From positions 1,488,001 through 1,552,000 of the forward strand of contig NC_042507.1 of assembly GCF_003054445.1 (NCBI RefSeq): a DNA stretch of 64,000 nt, read 5' to 3'. Positions within the stretch are counted from its first letter, which is position 1; each line of letters begins with the position of its first letter. Shown here piece by piece: positions 56,899 through 64,000 of this stretch. The DNA comes from Pichia kudriavzevii (lineage: Eukaryota; Ascomycota; Pichiomycetes; Pichiales; Pichiaceae). Position numbers and translations under genes: made by a program. The notes under the pieces were generated by a model. It saw nothing but the letters and a program-made list of their open reading frames with translations, was not told the DNA's origin and searched no databases.

Positions 56899-58200
56899 TT
56901 ACCAGATTCTCTTGTCAGCCATCTCATACCGACCAACATCTTTCATTTCACTCTTACATGGATCAGCTGCTCTCTGGGGGCGGGAATTTGTATCTCCTTT
57001 AGACAAATCGCAAAGAATGTGCTTGACGTCATGGACTTGTGAGAGCTGCACATTTGGTACAAGACCCGGTATATATTCAGTGCATGGCTTCGTTCTCAAT
57101 TTACGTGCACAGCGACGTAGGCCATGTGATAAGGCCATCCTCACCAGAATCAGTAAGAGAACTATGAAAGGAATAAACGGTATAGTGATGTACGGGGTGA
57201 TCGAAATGTAAGGGAAAATAGTCAACTTTAGTAGGACGATTATCGCAGGGCCCATTGGAAATCCTGTTCTTCTTGTAAACGATTTATTGTTCAGAAAGTC
57301 AGATGCCAAGATTGTGGTGAATTTTGTGTATATCTGGGGAGAAAAGGTGTTGAACCTAACAATGTATGCGTGTTTCAACCAGTCTACAATAACTTCAGAT
57401 CCAAACACTAGAATAGACGGTTGTATGAGTAAGCTAGGCCACGATTTCGGTGAACCCGAGACTTGCAAAATATTTCTGCTTGTTATTATTGTTACCATGA
57501 TAAACAAAATGAACCGTTCATTCAAATCTGCGCATGACATTTGAAATAAACCTTCACGTTGGATGCGCTTAAAAACTGCAGATTTGAGTTCGGAGAACTG
57601 ATTTGATAGGATTAGGGTTAGTAAAACATTGGAATATGAATTAATGGCAACATTCAGCGCCATTACCTGATAAACCAAAACCCAAGAATGTAATACCAAG
57701 TATAGTGCAGACAATGAATAAAGGAGGTAAAACTTGGCGCCTGTGCAACTGTGCATCCAGGTTGATATATCTTTCCCTGTTACAGACAACAATCGATCTG
57801 CAACATCTAAAACCTGCATCATAAAATATAATTTGATGGCTGTGCCTGACCTGATGTTGTGGTATATCCTGCTTGTATCGATATTTAATAACAACAAGGC
57901 GATTGAGATTAGAGATATTGAAATAGTATCCCTTATATAATTAAGACCCCTTCTATTTGAGAGAGTCTGCACCAACCATCGGGTTGGTATCACCACAAGG
58001 CGCTGTAGGAACACAGTGGTTGCATATACGAGGCCAAATAACATGAAGGATTCGATTTCCATTGGAAGAGTCGTGTATACGGACAGGTCCGGCGGTGGAA
58101 CACCGTTATCATTGACTTTTGTTGGTTTTGGCTCATTGTTCGGAAGGAGTTCATCCAATAGGAGGTTGAAGACTGTCTTTGTTCTCGTTTTTTTTCCCAT
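56899..58200 (-). CDS. EMP65: TAPT1/Emp65 family ER membrane protein
   Basis: A 433-residue polytopic membrane protein of the TAPT1 (DUF747) family. In S. cerevisiae Emp65 works with Slp1 in ER quality control of soluble proteins. Family landmarks are PMEIESFMLFGLVYATTVFL, LPRRWL-like VIPTRWLVQTL, KLYFMMQVLDVADRLLSVTG, LNVAINSYSNVLLTLILSNQ, FSELKSAVFKR and LLIQPSILVFGSEVIVDWLK, followed by HAYIVRFN. These cover about residues 45-300. About six hydrophobic segments are visible. Length matches the yeast members (556 in S. cerevisiae) less a shorter N-terminus. The start is a clear ATG. Confidence 0.92.
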   Translation of the reverse strand: MGKKTRTKTVFNLLLDELLPNNEPKPTKVNDNGVPPPDLSVYTTLPMEIESFMLFGLVYATTVFLQRLVVIPTRWLVQTLSNRRGLNYIRDTISISLISIALLLLNIDTSRIYHNIRSGTAIKLYFMMQVLDVADRLLSVTGKDISTWMHSCTGAKFYLLYSLSALYLVLHSWVLVYQVMALNVAINSYSNVLLTLILSNQFSELKSAVFKRIQREGLFQMSCADLNERFILFIMVTIITSRNILQVSGSPKSWPSLLIQPSILVFGSEVIVDWLKHAYIVRFNTFSPQIYTKFTTILASDFLNNKSFTRRTGFPMGPAIIVLLKLTIFPYISITPYITIPFIPFIVLLLILVRMALSHGLRRCARKLRTKPCTEYIPGLVPNVQLSQVHDVKHILCDLSKGDTNSRPQRAADPCKSEMKDVGRYEMADKRIW

Positions 58201-58374
58201 TGCTTACGGAAATATAAGAAGTTCAAAAGCTATATGGAGCAAGAAAATCATATTATGTTGAGTTTTCATGTTCTCACCTGTGCAAATATACATATTTGAG
58301 TACACCGAACATAATACACGGTGAAACATGTGCAAGCAGCTCAGTTTCTTTCAGAGTAATACCTATAGAAGACA

Positions 58375-58878
58375 ATGACGACGGTCACAGTCGACGATTT
58401 CAAAAGACTTATACATCCATTGGAGACGCATCCATTGCTCACCCCGAAGGAGGCCAACAATCTCACGTACCAAATCATCGAACTATTAATGGACAAACCC
58501 TGTACAAGCCAACTCCTGCAACTACTAGCACGTTATTTAACCCCGCAAGCATACGATGCACTTGTTGAGGAGAGAATAATTAACCACCATTGTGGGTATC
58601 CGTTATGTCCATACAGCAGTTCGTCCATTCATGATGGCGAAGTTAACACTGTTGCTAAGAGACTCAATATGCGAGCTTATTACAAGACGAGGTACTGTTC
58701 CAAGAGACACTATCAATGTAGTGAAGTTTTCAAGAGACAGTTGAATTCAGATGCACTGTTCATGCGGGTAGACTTGGATAGAGAGTGGTTTACAGAGGGG
58801 AGTATAGAAAACGGAATAGTGTTACTCGAGGAGGAAGAAGGAGTGGTTAAAAGCTTGAATGGGCTAACTATTGACTAA
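58375..58878 (+). CDS. RTR1: RNA polymerase II CTD phosphatase Rtr1
   Basis: A 167-residue atypical phosphatase acting on Ser5-P (and Tyr1-P) of the Pol II CTD. The conserved zinc-binding pattern is visible: Cys and His in CGYPLCPYSS (around 73-82), then YKTRYCSKRHYQCSEVFKRQ around 102-121. The N-terminal helices (ANNLTYQIIELLMDK, YLTPQAYDALVEERIINHHC) fit the family. It is shorter than S. cerevisiae Rtr1 (226). Its last 15 coding bases overlap the converging gene at 58864-59595. Confidence 0.93.
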   Translation: MTTVTVDDFKRLIHPLETHPLLTPKEANNLTYQIIELLMDKPCTSQLLQLLARYLTPQAYDALVEERIINHHCGYPLCPYSSSSIHDGEVNTVAKRLNMRAYYKTRYCSKRHYQCSEVFKRQLNSDALFMRVDLDREWFTEGSIENGIVLLEEEEGVVKSLNGLTID

Positions 58879-59595
58879 ATGGAACCCATATTTATTTAAT
58901 AGATGTTTGAGTCCACCATCCAAGACATCTGTGTATGGACCTACTTGACGTTTGGTAAGTTCATCTTCGAGAAGTTGCAAATTGGTTACACTATGTCTAT
59001 GCATTTCATCGAATAGCGGGGAGATTTTCTTGTATAGTATACCTTGGCGCTTGCAGAAATCCACTACTTTCTTCTCCAGCTGATACTTTTCAGTCAGGAG
59101 GGCCCGTTGTGCAATTAATGTACCTTCATCATCTTGTTTATGTTTATACTGTGTACATTCATTGAGTGCCAAAACGAGTTTCTCGTATTCCCGTCTAACT
59201 TCACCAATGAGGGAGTGGTCTTCAGCTCTGAGTTGTTTGTTCCAGGGGGTATTTACCACATAGAGCCAATGGCCTGTTCCTGATACTCGGCGCAACCTAT
59301 GGGATGGACCTCTAGCCAATTTTCTAGAGAGTCTCTGTAAATAATATGACTCTCGTTCATATTCAATGAGGGAAGGTAGGATCTGATTTTTATAGTGCTT
59401 GTCTAATTTACATTTGGGATTGGGTATCCCCTTCTTCGATAGGTACCACCGAATGGCGGGCTGGGATGGAAGTTGAATTTGTTCATTTGACAAGAGTCTC
59501 TTTGTCGATTGAAATTCTTCAATTTCTTCCAAATGAAGACATTTATAAGCGGGGTTTTTCAAGACCCTCTTGGATAGGACAATCTTAGACATCAT
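58864..59595 (-). CDS. basic protein of unknown function, overlapping both neighbours
   Basis: I do not recognise this 243-residue protein. It is basic, starts MMSKIVLSKRVLKNPAYKCL, and has a conserved-looking middle with RLSRKLARGPSHRLRRVSGT and HWLYVVNTPWNKQLR followed by a helical region. A mitochondrial ribosome-type or RNA-related role would fit this composition but is a guess. Its two tandem ATGs both lie inside the last codons of LST8 on the same strand (11-bp coding overlap), and its 3' end overlaps RTR1 by 15 bp on the opposite strand. Coding overlap on both ends is rare in yeasts; no in-frame ATG near the start avoids the LST8 overlap. Confidence 0.75.
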   Translation of the reverse strand: MMSKIVLSKRVLKNPAYKCLHLEEIEEFQSTKRLLSNEQIQLPSQPAIRWYLSKKGIPNPKCKLDKHYKNQILPSLIEYERESYYLQRLSRKLARGPSHRLRRVSGTGHWLYVVNTPWNKQLRAEDHSLIGEVRREYEKLVLALNECTQYKHKQDDEGTLIAQRALLTEKYQLEKKVVDFCKRQGILYKKISPLFDEMHRHSVTNLQLLEDELTKRQVGPYTDVLDGGLKHLLNKYGFHLVNS

Positions 59596-60508
59596 TCAGA
59601 GCAACAGATATAACGCCCTTACTATGACCACTGTACTGTCTGACTGTTTCGTTACTAGCCAAATCCCAAAGGCGTACATAATGATCCGATGAGGCGGTTA
59701 CCAAATAGGCGGAATCTGCGCTAAAGGCGCAATCCCAAACCCAACGCTGGTGAGAACGCAATGTTGTTTCGAGAAGCGGGGAGGAATTATCCGATAGATT
59801 CATATCCCAAACACGGGCAGTATGATCTGCCGAACAAGTAGCTAAATGTCTACAATCACCAGATAAGAGGACTTTTGTAATATATTTAGAATGGGCTCTA
59901 AATTTCGTCAATGGATGAAGGGTTGTTTTCTCAATTGAAGAATCCATCGACCATATATAGACATTCCCCGTATTGGCTCCGGCAACAACCATTGAACCAT
60001 CTGAAGCACAAGAGACAGATTGCAATGGTGTTCCAGGTTCTGGTGTGAGTTCATGTGTACATTTGTTCTCTGCTAGATCCCAGACTTTCACTGTACCGTT
60101 TCGATCAGCGGAAATCAGTTCACCCTGGTTGGGATGTATAACCACCTCGTTGACGGGGGCATCGTGCCTATAGCTTCTCTGTACAGAGGGGGCACGCACG
60201 TCCCAGACCTTCACGGTGCCGTCCTCACTGGAGGTGGTCAACCATCTAGTATCGATTTGGAAGGCAACAGACGTGACGTTGTTTGTGTGTCCCTCAAAGG
60301 AATGCAGGGGGAGTGGGTTTGTGGAGGCAATGTCGTACAAATGCACCTTAGGGTTCCCTGCTGCAGCCAGATAGTGTTTATTCGGCGTGATGGCTAACCT
60401 GTTTACCTGGGAATCCGAATGCTGAATGGTACGTGAACATACTCCCGTTAGAGCCTCCCAGAAACGAATCGTGTGGTCGTATCCTGCAGAAACCAAGAGA
60501 ACCGACAT
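59585..60508 (-). CDS. LST8: TORC1/TORC2 subunit Lst8
   Basis: A 307-residue WD40 protein made of seven repeats; Lst8 binds and stabilises the Tor kinase domain in both TOR complexes. The start MSVLLVSAGYDHTIRFWEAL is near-identical to S. cerevisiae Lst8, so I discard an upstream non-ATG extension of 33 codons. Diagnostic blocks include SSEDGTVKVWDVRAPS, RHDAPVNEVVIHPNQGELIS and CSADHTARVWDM, and near the end WVWDCAFSADSAYLVTASSD. Length is 303 in S. cerevisiae. Its final codons overlap the next gene by 11 bp. Confidence 0.96.
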   Translation of the reverse strand: MSVLLVSAGYDHTIRFWEALTGVCSRTIQHSDSQVNRLAITPNKHYLAAAGNPKVHLYDIASTNPLPLHSFEGHTNNVTSVAFQIDTRWLTTSSEDGTVKVWDVRAPSVQRSYRHDAPVNEVVIHPNQGELISADRNGTVKVWDLAENKCTHELTPEPGTPLQSVSCASDGSMVVAGANTGNVYIWSMDSSIEKTTLHPLTKFRAHSKYITKVLLSGDCRHLATCSADHTARVWDMNLSDNSSPLLETTLRSHQRWVWDCAFSADSAYLVTASSDHYVRLWDLASNETVRQYSGHSKGVISVALNDV

Positions 60509-61053
60509 TGTATGGTATATAGTTGTTTTCTCTCTACAGCAGACAATGTTTGCACCAATTCTATAGAGACAGGTACAGTGTAGAGTAATAGACTGGTCAA
60601 ACAACAACTAATAACAATCAGTTTCTTAAAAACAAACAAACATACATACATACATTTCAATATACACAATGAGCCTTTCAAGGTAAACGGCAATTGACAA
60701 AAACTTGTCTCTGCAATCCAACGAGGGCTCGCCCTCTTTGGAAAACAAACAACAGAAATTTTCCCCTTTTTTTTTTGCCCCCCCCCCCTTTTTTTTTTTT
60801 GGCTCCCGCGACAACTGCGCGAATTTCTCTGAATCTCGTAAACGCATACGGTGCTGGCATTGGATTTCGTCAAATTACTGTGTATAGTTTATATATGTAT
60901 ATATGAATAGACTATATATTAGTCTTGATACTGAATGCTACTCTCAAAGTTAACATATAATCAGATCCGCTTACACCTACTGGGGGATTTGCACCATCAA
61001 CATCAAAATCAACATCAGCTCCAGCTCCAGCATCAGCTCCAGCATCACCACCT
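60509..61053. other. intergenic region between LST8 and SIS1 with a T/C homopolymer block
   Basis: LST8 promoter and SIS1 3' region. A block of T10, G, C11, T12 spans about 60767-60800, next to a GAGGGCTCGCCCTC inverted repeat at 60723-60736. Several overlapping frames here are read from these low-complexity runs and are not called. Confidence 0.45.
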
Positions 61054-62118
61054 CTAGAAACTGCCTTCAATAGCAGCCTTCTGTGCAGGAGTTAGCACCG
61101 AAGGATAGTCCACGGCATACTCAACTATAAGGTTGCCATGGGCACCTGGCTGTTTGGCAATTGGCATACCTTGGCCGGGGAAAGATTCTGTGGATCCCGG
61201 TCTAGTTGGAGTGGTTCTCTGCAAGTGTAGTTTCCGTCCGCTCATAGTGGTCAACTCTCTGCGGAACCCTAAAAGTGACTCCTTGAACGTGAGACGCACA
61301 ACAGTCTTGAGGTCGTTGTCATCTCTCGTGAATGTGGAGTGTGGCTTCTCAGAGAGAATTAAACGTAATGTCTGTCTTTGGCCGTCCTTGTAATCACCCT
61401 CATTAGGGTACGTGATTTTCGTGCCAGCCTTCCATCCGGGCTTGATGTTGATCTCAATCATCTTGGCCTCGTTGGACCCACTAGGACCCTTTCTGTTGAT
61501 CTTCAACTTCTTCACTCCGCCATTGTACAGCTCCTCCAGAGACACGGGCACCTTCAAATCAACAACTTCAGGCTCCCGGCGGCGTGCAGACGACGCTCCT
61601 CCGCCTCTGCCGCCCATGCCACTTCCCATGCCTCCCATGCCTCCCATACCGCCTGGCATGCCTCCACCCATGCCTCCACCCATGCCTCCACCCATGCCTC
61701 CACCCATACTGCCTCCAAAGAGATCTTCAAATCCTCCAAACTGGTTGAAAATGTTGAATGCATCGTCCTGAGAGAAGGCATGGCCGCCACCGCCATTAGT
61801 ACTGAACCTGAATGTTCCGTTCCCTCCGAATGGATTGCCGCCGGCTCCACCACCACCGCCGCCAGCTCCGCCAAACGGATTCCCTGCTGGAGCATTCCCC
61901 CGGGCAGCTTCTAACCCGTACTGGTCGTAAACTTCTCTCTTCTCCTTGTCTGACAAAATCTGAAACGCCTCAGAGACCTGCTTAAACTTTTCCGTGTCTC
62001 CTGTTGGCTTGTCTGGATGATATTTCAAGGCCATCTTTCTGTATGCCTTCTTGATGTCTGCATCCGATGCGCTGGGCTGAACACCCAATAGATCATAAAG
62101 TCCTGTTTCTCTGACCAT
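61054..62118 (-). CDS. SIS1: type II Hsp40 co-chaperone Sis1
   Basis: A 354-residue class B J-protein that works with Hsp70 (Ssa) on nascent and aggregated proteins and is essential in S. cerevisiae. The J-domain is at 1-70 with HPD at 34-36. A Gly/Phe region follows at about 75-130, then a Gly/Met-rich repeat (GGGM units encoded by a 12-bp CATGCCTCCACC repeat) to about 175. C-terminal substrate-binding domains I and II follow ([20 protein letters not shown], then [17 protein letters not shown]), and a dimerisation end ([19 protein letters not shown]). It lacks the zinc finger of Ydj1. A perfect heat-shock element lies about 190 bp upstream. Confidence 0.95.
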   Translation of the reverse strand: MVRETGLYDLLGVQPSASDADIKKAYRKMALKYHPDKPTGDTEKFKQVSEAFQILSDKEKREVYDQYGLEAARGNAPAGNPFGGAGGGGGGAGGNPFGGNGTFRFSTNGGGGHAFSQDDAFNIFNQFGGFEDLFGGSMGGGMGGGMGGGMGGGMPGGMGGMGGMGSGMGGRGGGASSARRREPEVVDLKVPVSLEELYNGGVKKLKINRKGPSGSNEAKMIEINIKPGWKAGTKITYPNEGDYKDGQRQTLRLILSEKPHSTFTRDDNDLKTVVRLTFKESLLGFRRELTTMSGRKLHLQRTTPTRPGSTESFPGQGMPIAKQPGAHGNLIVEYAVDYPSVLTPAQKAAIEGSF

Positions 62119-62607
62119 TGTATTCTGTTGAATGGGTTTTTATATATTATAGGAAACGTCCTAATAACTTTCCTTCTGATACCGCCCATTGGGAGGAATT
62201 GGAACCAATGGTCCCTCCTTTTTTGGAAGATACTCTTCTCTTATATAGTCCTTGTGCAGCGATTTCATTTTCCCTCTCCATTCACGCACTTTACCAGGAT
62301 TTCAGTTTCGAGAATGTTCGAGAATGTAGTTTAAAATCTACACTCTTAGGTTATTCTCGGAGACTAGCATACTGTATTTCACGGATGTTCATCATGAAGA
62401 CAATGTCCAGCAAGCGGGAGGGCAGACTGTATGGCAGATAAGAGGATGTACATTAGATAAGAGACTTCTCTGTTTCTCCATTACTTACTGGCGGTTGTAG
62501 TTGGTATAAAAGAGAGAGAAAGAGAGGGAGATGTACAAATACATATATATAGATGTAAATACGTATACACATATACGTATACGTATACAACGGTTACAAA
62601 GGATACA
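62119..62607. other. intergenic region between SIS1 and RVS161
   Basis: SIS1 promoter (heat-shock element listed separately) and RVS161 3' end, with TACGTATACACATATACG simple sequence near 62555-62590 and a GA-rich repeat near 62508-62530. No other feature recognised. Confidence 0.4.
62307..62324. promoter_or_regulatory. perfect four-unit heat-shock element upstream of SIS1
   Basis: TTCGAGAATGTTCGAGAA is four alternating TTC/GAA units with exact 2-bp spacing, the ideal Hsf1 binding site, about 190 bp upstream of the SIS1 ATG. Hsf1 control of SIS1 is well established in S. cerevisiae. Confidence 0.9.
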
Positions 62608-63399
62608 TCATTTTATACCCAAGCTGCAGATGTTCAAGCGTCTCATTTCTTCCAACATCTGGTCGATCCGTACATCGAGAGCACCATTGGCATAGTCGTC
62701 TCTCATTTGCGGTTCCAAGTACTGCTGCACCTGTGCCAAACGGGCATACCCTTCCGTACAGAACCGTAGCTGGATCTTCACCAAGGCCTCAAAGGATGGG
62801 TCAAAGTAGGGAACACGCAAATCAATCAGCTGCGGAATCTCTGTCTTCAACTGGTTGTTCAAGTCGTCAAAGACATCCTTAGCAAGCGCCAACTCTCTCT
62901 CGGCACGTGGCAACTTACTTGCGTCCTTGGCAGGCTTGTCAATGAGTCGACGCACCTTGGCCTTGGCTTGTTCATAATCTTGCTTCTTGTGTGCACGCTT
63001 CTTAATTGCCTCATTGATTTCTCCAAAATACGACGAGAACTTGATGATTGGATCCAAAACAGTCTCTCTGAAGGGACCGTCCAACTGCTTAACAGTTTCC
63101 GTGTCGAAATCAGTCACGGCTTGAAGGTACATGCCTCCTACATTCACTCCGCCCATGTTTCTCGCATCCTCGTACAAGTTGTTGATGGTCTCGCCCATGC
63201 TCACCTGCGACGCCGTGACCGCACGTAGGGAATCCAAGTACCCCTTGGTCGCCTTCTGTAGCTCCGTCCCAGCCTTCTCTAGAACCCGATACCTTCTCTC
63301 CTCAATGTCGTACTCCTTGTCAGTCACCTTGTCGGCAGCCTTCACCAACACTGCCCCCGTCGTCCGGTGGATCGCCTTCTTGAACCCTTCCCAAGACAT
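62608..63399 (-). CDS. RVS161: BAR-domain endocytic protein Rvs161
   Basis: A 263-residue amphiphysin-family N-BAR protein that dimerises with Rvs167 to bend membrane during endocytic scission. The sequence from MSWEGFKKAIHRTTG to the end (NICSLGIK) aligns throughout with S. cerevisiae Rvs161 (265): DKEYDIEERRYRVLEKAG, FDTETVKQLDGPFRETVLDP, VRRLIDKPAKDASKLPRAE and QLIDLRVPYFDPSFEALVKI. The N-terminal 15 residues form the amphipathic helix. An in-frame upstream ATG at 63486 would add 29 residues; I reject it as the main start because similarity begins exactly at MSWEG. Confidence 0.95.
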   Translation of the reverse strand: MSWEGFKKAIHRTTGAVLVKAADKVTDKEYDIEERRYRVLEKAGTELQKATKGYLDSLRAVTASQVSMGETINNLYEDARNMGGVNVGGMYLQAVTDFDTETVKQLDGPFRETVLDPIIKFSSYFGEINEAIKKRAHKKQDYEQAKAKVRRLIDKPAKDASKLPRAERELALAKDVFDDLNNQLKTEIPQLIDLRVPYFDPSFEALVKIQLRFCTEGYARLAQVQQYLEPQMRDDYANGALDVRIDQMLEEMRRLNICSLGIK

Positions 63400-64000
63400 T
63401 GTCCTTGTTTCTGGGCTTTGCTGATATAGTGTTCTGTGTCTCTTCACACCCCAAACAAGGAAAAGTGGCGGCTTACAAATACCCATTCTGCTCTAAACAC
63501 AGAAATCGCAAACTTCACAAAGGCTCGTAATTTTCGCTGCATTGACAAAATCATGAGAACTTCCCCTTATAAGCCTTGTTGCTACCTGTAGCATCCCCAC
63601 AGAGAAGACTCTAAACTTCACCAACATACACGGGATTCTCCTTTACCAGAGAACACCTAAACTTTTTGGTGCCAGAGAGAGTGCAGTTGGCCCTCCGGGG
63701 CGTGTCCGAGACTCCCAATGGTCACCAGTGGCCTCTTCCCTTCCCTCCCCACTACATAAAACTGCTCCTTCTTATAAACCCTATTTGAAGACACCCTTGA
63801 TAACTCTCAACCTGGAGGATGTGCTCTCCCCCGTGTGAAACATACTTTCTCTAGAGGCTGTCTGTGGCGAGCACGCTCTGTTGTGTTCTGTCGATGGTCT
63901 ACGTGAGCGGGTGTCGTCAAACACATCAACGTATGAGGAACTGTAGAAAAAGGGTGACACATCTGTCCTATCCATCCACACGTGCAAATGGAGGTGTTTG
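63400..64000. other. region upstream of RVS161 to the window edge
   Basis: Promoter of RVS161. GC content is higher than in most intergenic DNA here and it carries C-rich pieces. A 68-codon minus frame at 63781-63987 has no recognisable features. Nothing else can be supported; a gene may begin beyond the right edge. Confidence 0.35.

Noticed and set aside
61378-61914. 178-codon plus frame opposite SIS1
   Set aside because: It is the antisense shadow of the Gly/Met repeat region of SIS1 (His/Ala/Ser repeats).

Overview
This window reads as nuclear DNA from a compact, intron-poor budding yeast. Most genes are single open frames, gaps between them are short, two tRNA genes sit at the left, and nearly every recognisable protein has an S. 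cerevisiae-type orthologue. CTG reads as leucine (for example at the conserved Leu near the end of LST8), so this is not a CUG-Ser yeast. An SCAP-like protein, an RBM42-like RRM protein and an FlbD-like two-repeat Myb factor, none of which I know from S. cerevisiae, point to a lineage outside Saccharomycetaceae. A Pichiaceae-type yeast is my best guess, from memory of such genomes and not from a search.

Layout. 1-3.2 kb is an AT-rich stretch with no gene I can support. Then come tRNA-Glu and an intron-bearing tRNA-Lys 8 bp apart. 3.5-9 kb: a small coiled-coil protein, dynein light chain DYN2, MHR1, sphinganine hydroxylase SUR2 and an unrecognised 302-aa protein. 9-16 kb: CDC50, a long repeat-rich intergenic region, an FlbD-like Myb factor, SGF29 and MRP7. 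16-25 kb is a metabolic block: FAD1 and RIB2 (converging flavin genes), PGS1, ARO3 and FAT1. 24.8-26.1 kb holds two tandem 48-codon genes, 75% identical, that resemble the cytochrome c oxidase subunit Cox26. 26.5-31 kb: PUS1 (with an intron and an unusual first exon), NIP7, SRP72 and an Aurora-type kinase with a shortened activation segment. 31.7-47 kb: MRH4, BUD3, SelO/FMP40, DED81, a Cdc15-like kinase, an F-box protein, a TMEM223/Mrx15-like protein and an RBM42-like protein. 47-56.7 kb: a Zn2Cys6 factor, HIS5 with a Gcn4 site, an SCAP-like sterol sensor and a HAL/NPR-type kinase. 56.9-64 kb: EMP65/TAPT1, RTR1, an unrecognised protein overlapping both neighbours, LST8, SIS1 with a perfect heat-shock element, and RVS161.

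How they relate. There is no obvious dedicated gene cluster. Membrane-lipid genes are frequent (SUR2, CDC50, PGS1, FAT1, SCAP-like), as are mitochondrial genes (MHR1, MRP7, PGS1, MRH4, FMP40, Mrx15-like, the Cox26-like pair). FAD1 and RIB2 side by side are the only clear same-pathway neighbours. Start codons were set at ATG; several open frames extend upstream only through TTG or GTG codons and those extensions were discarded.
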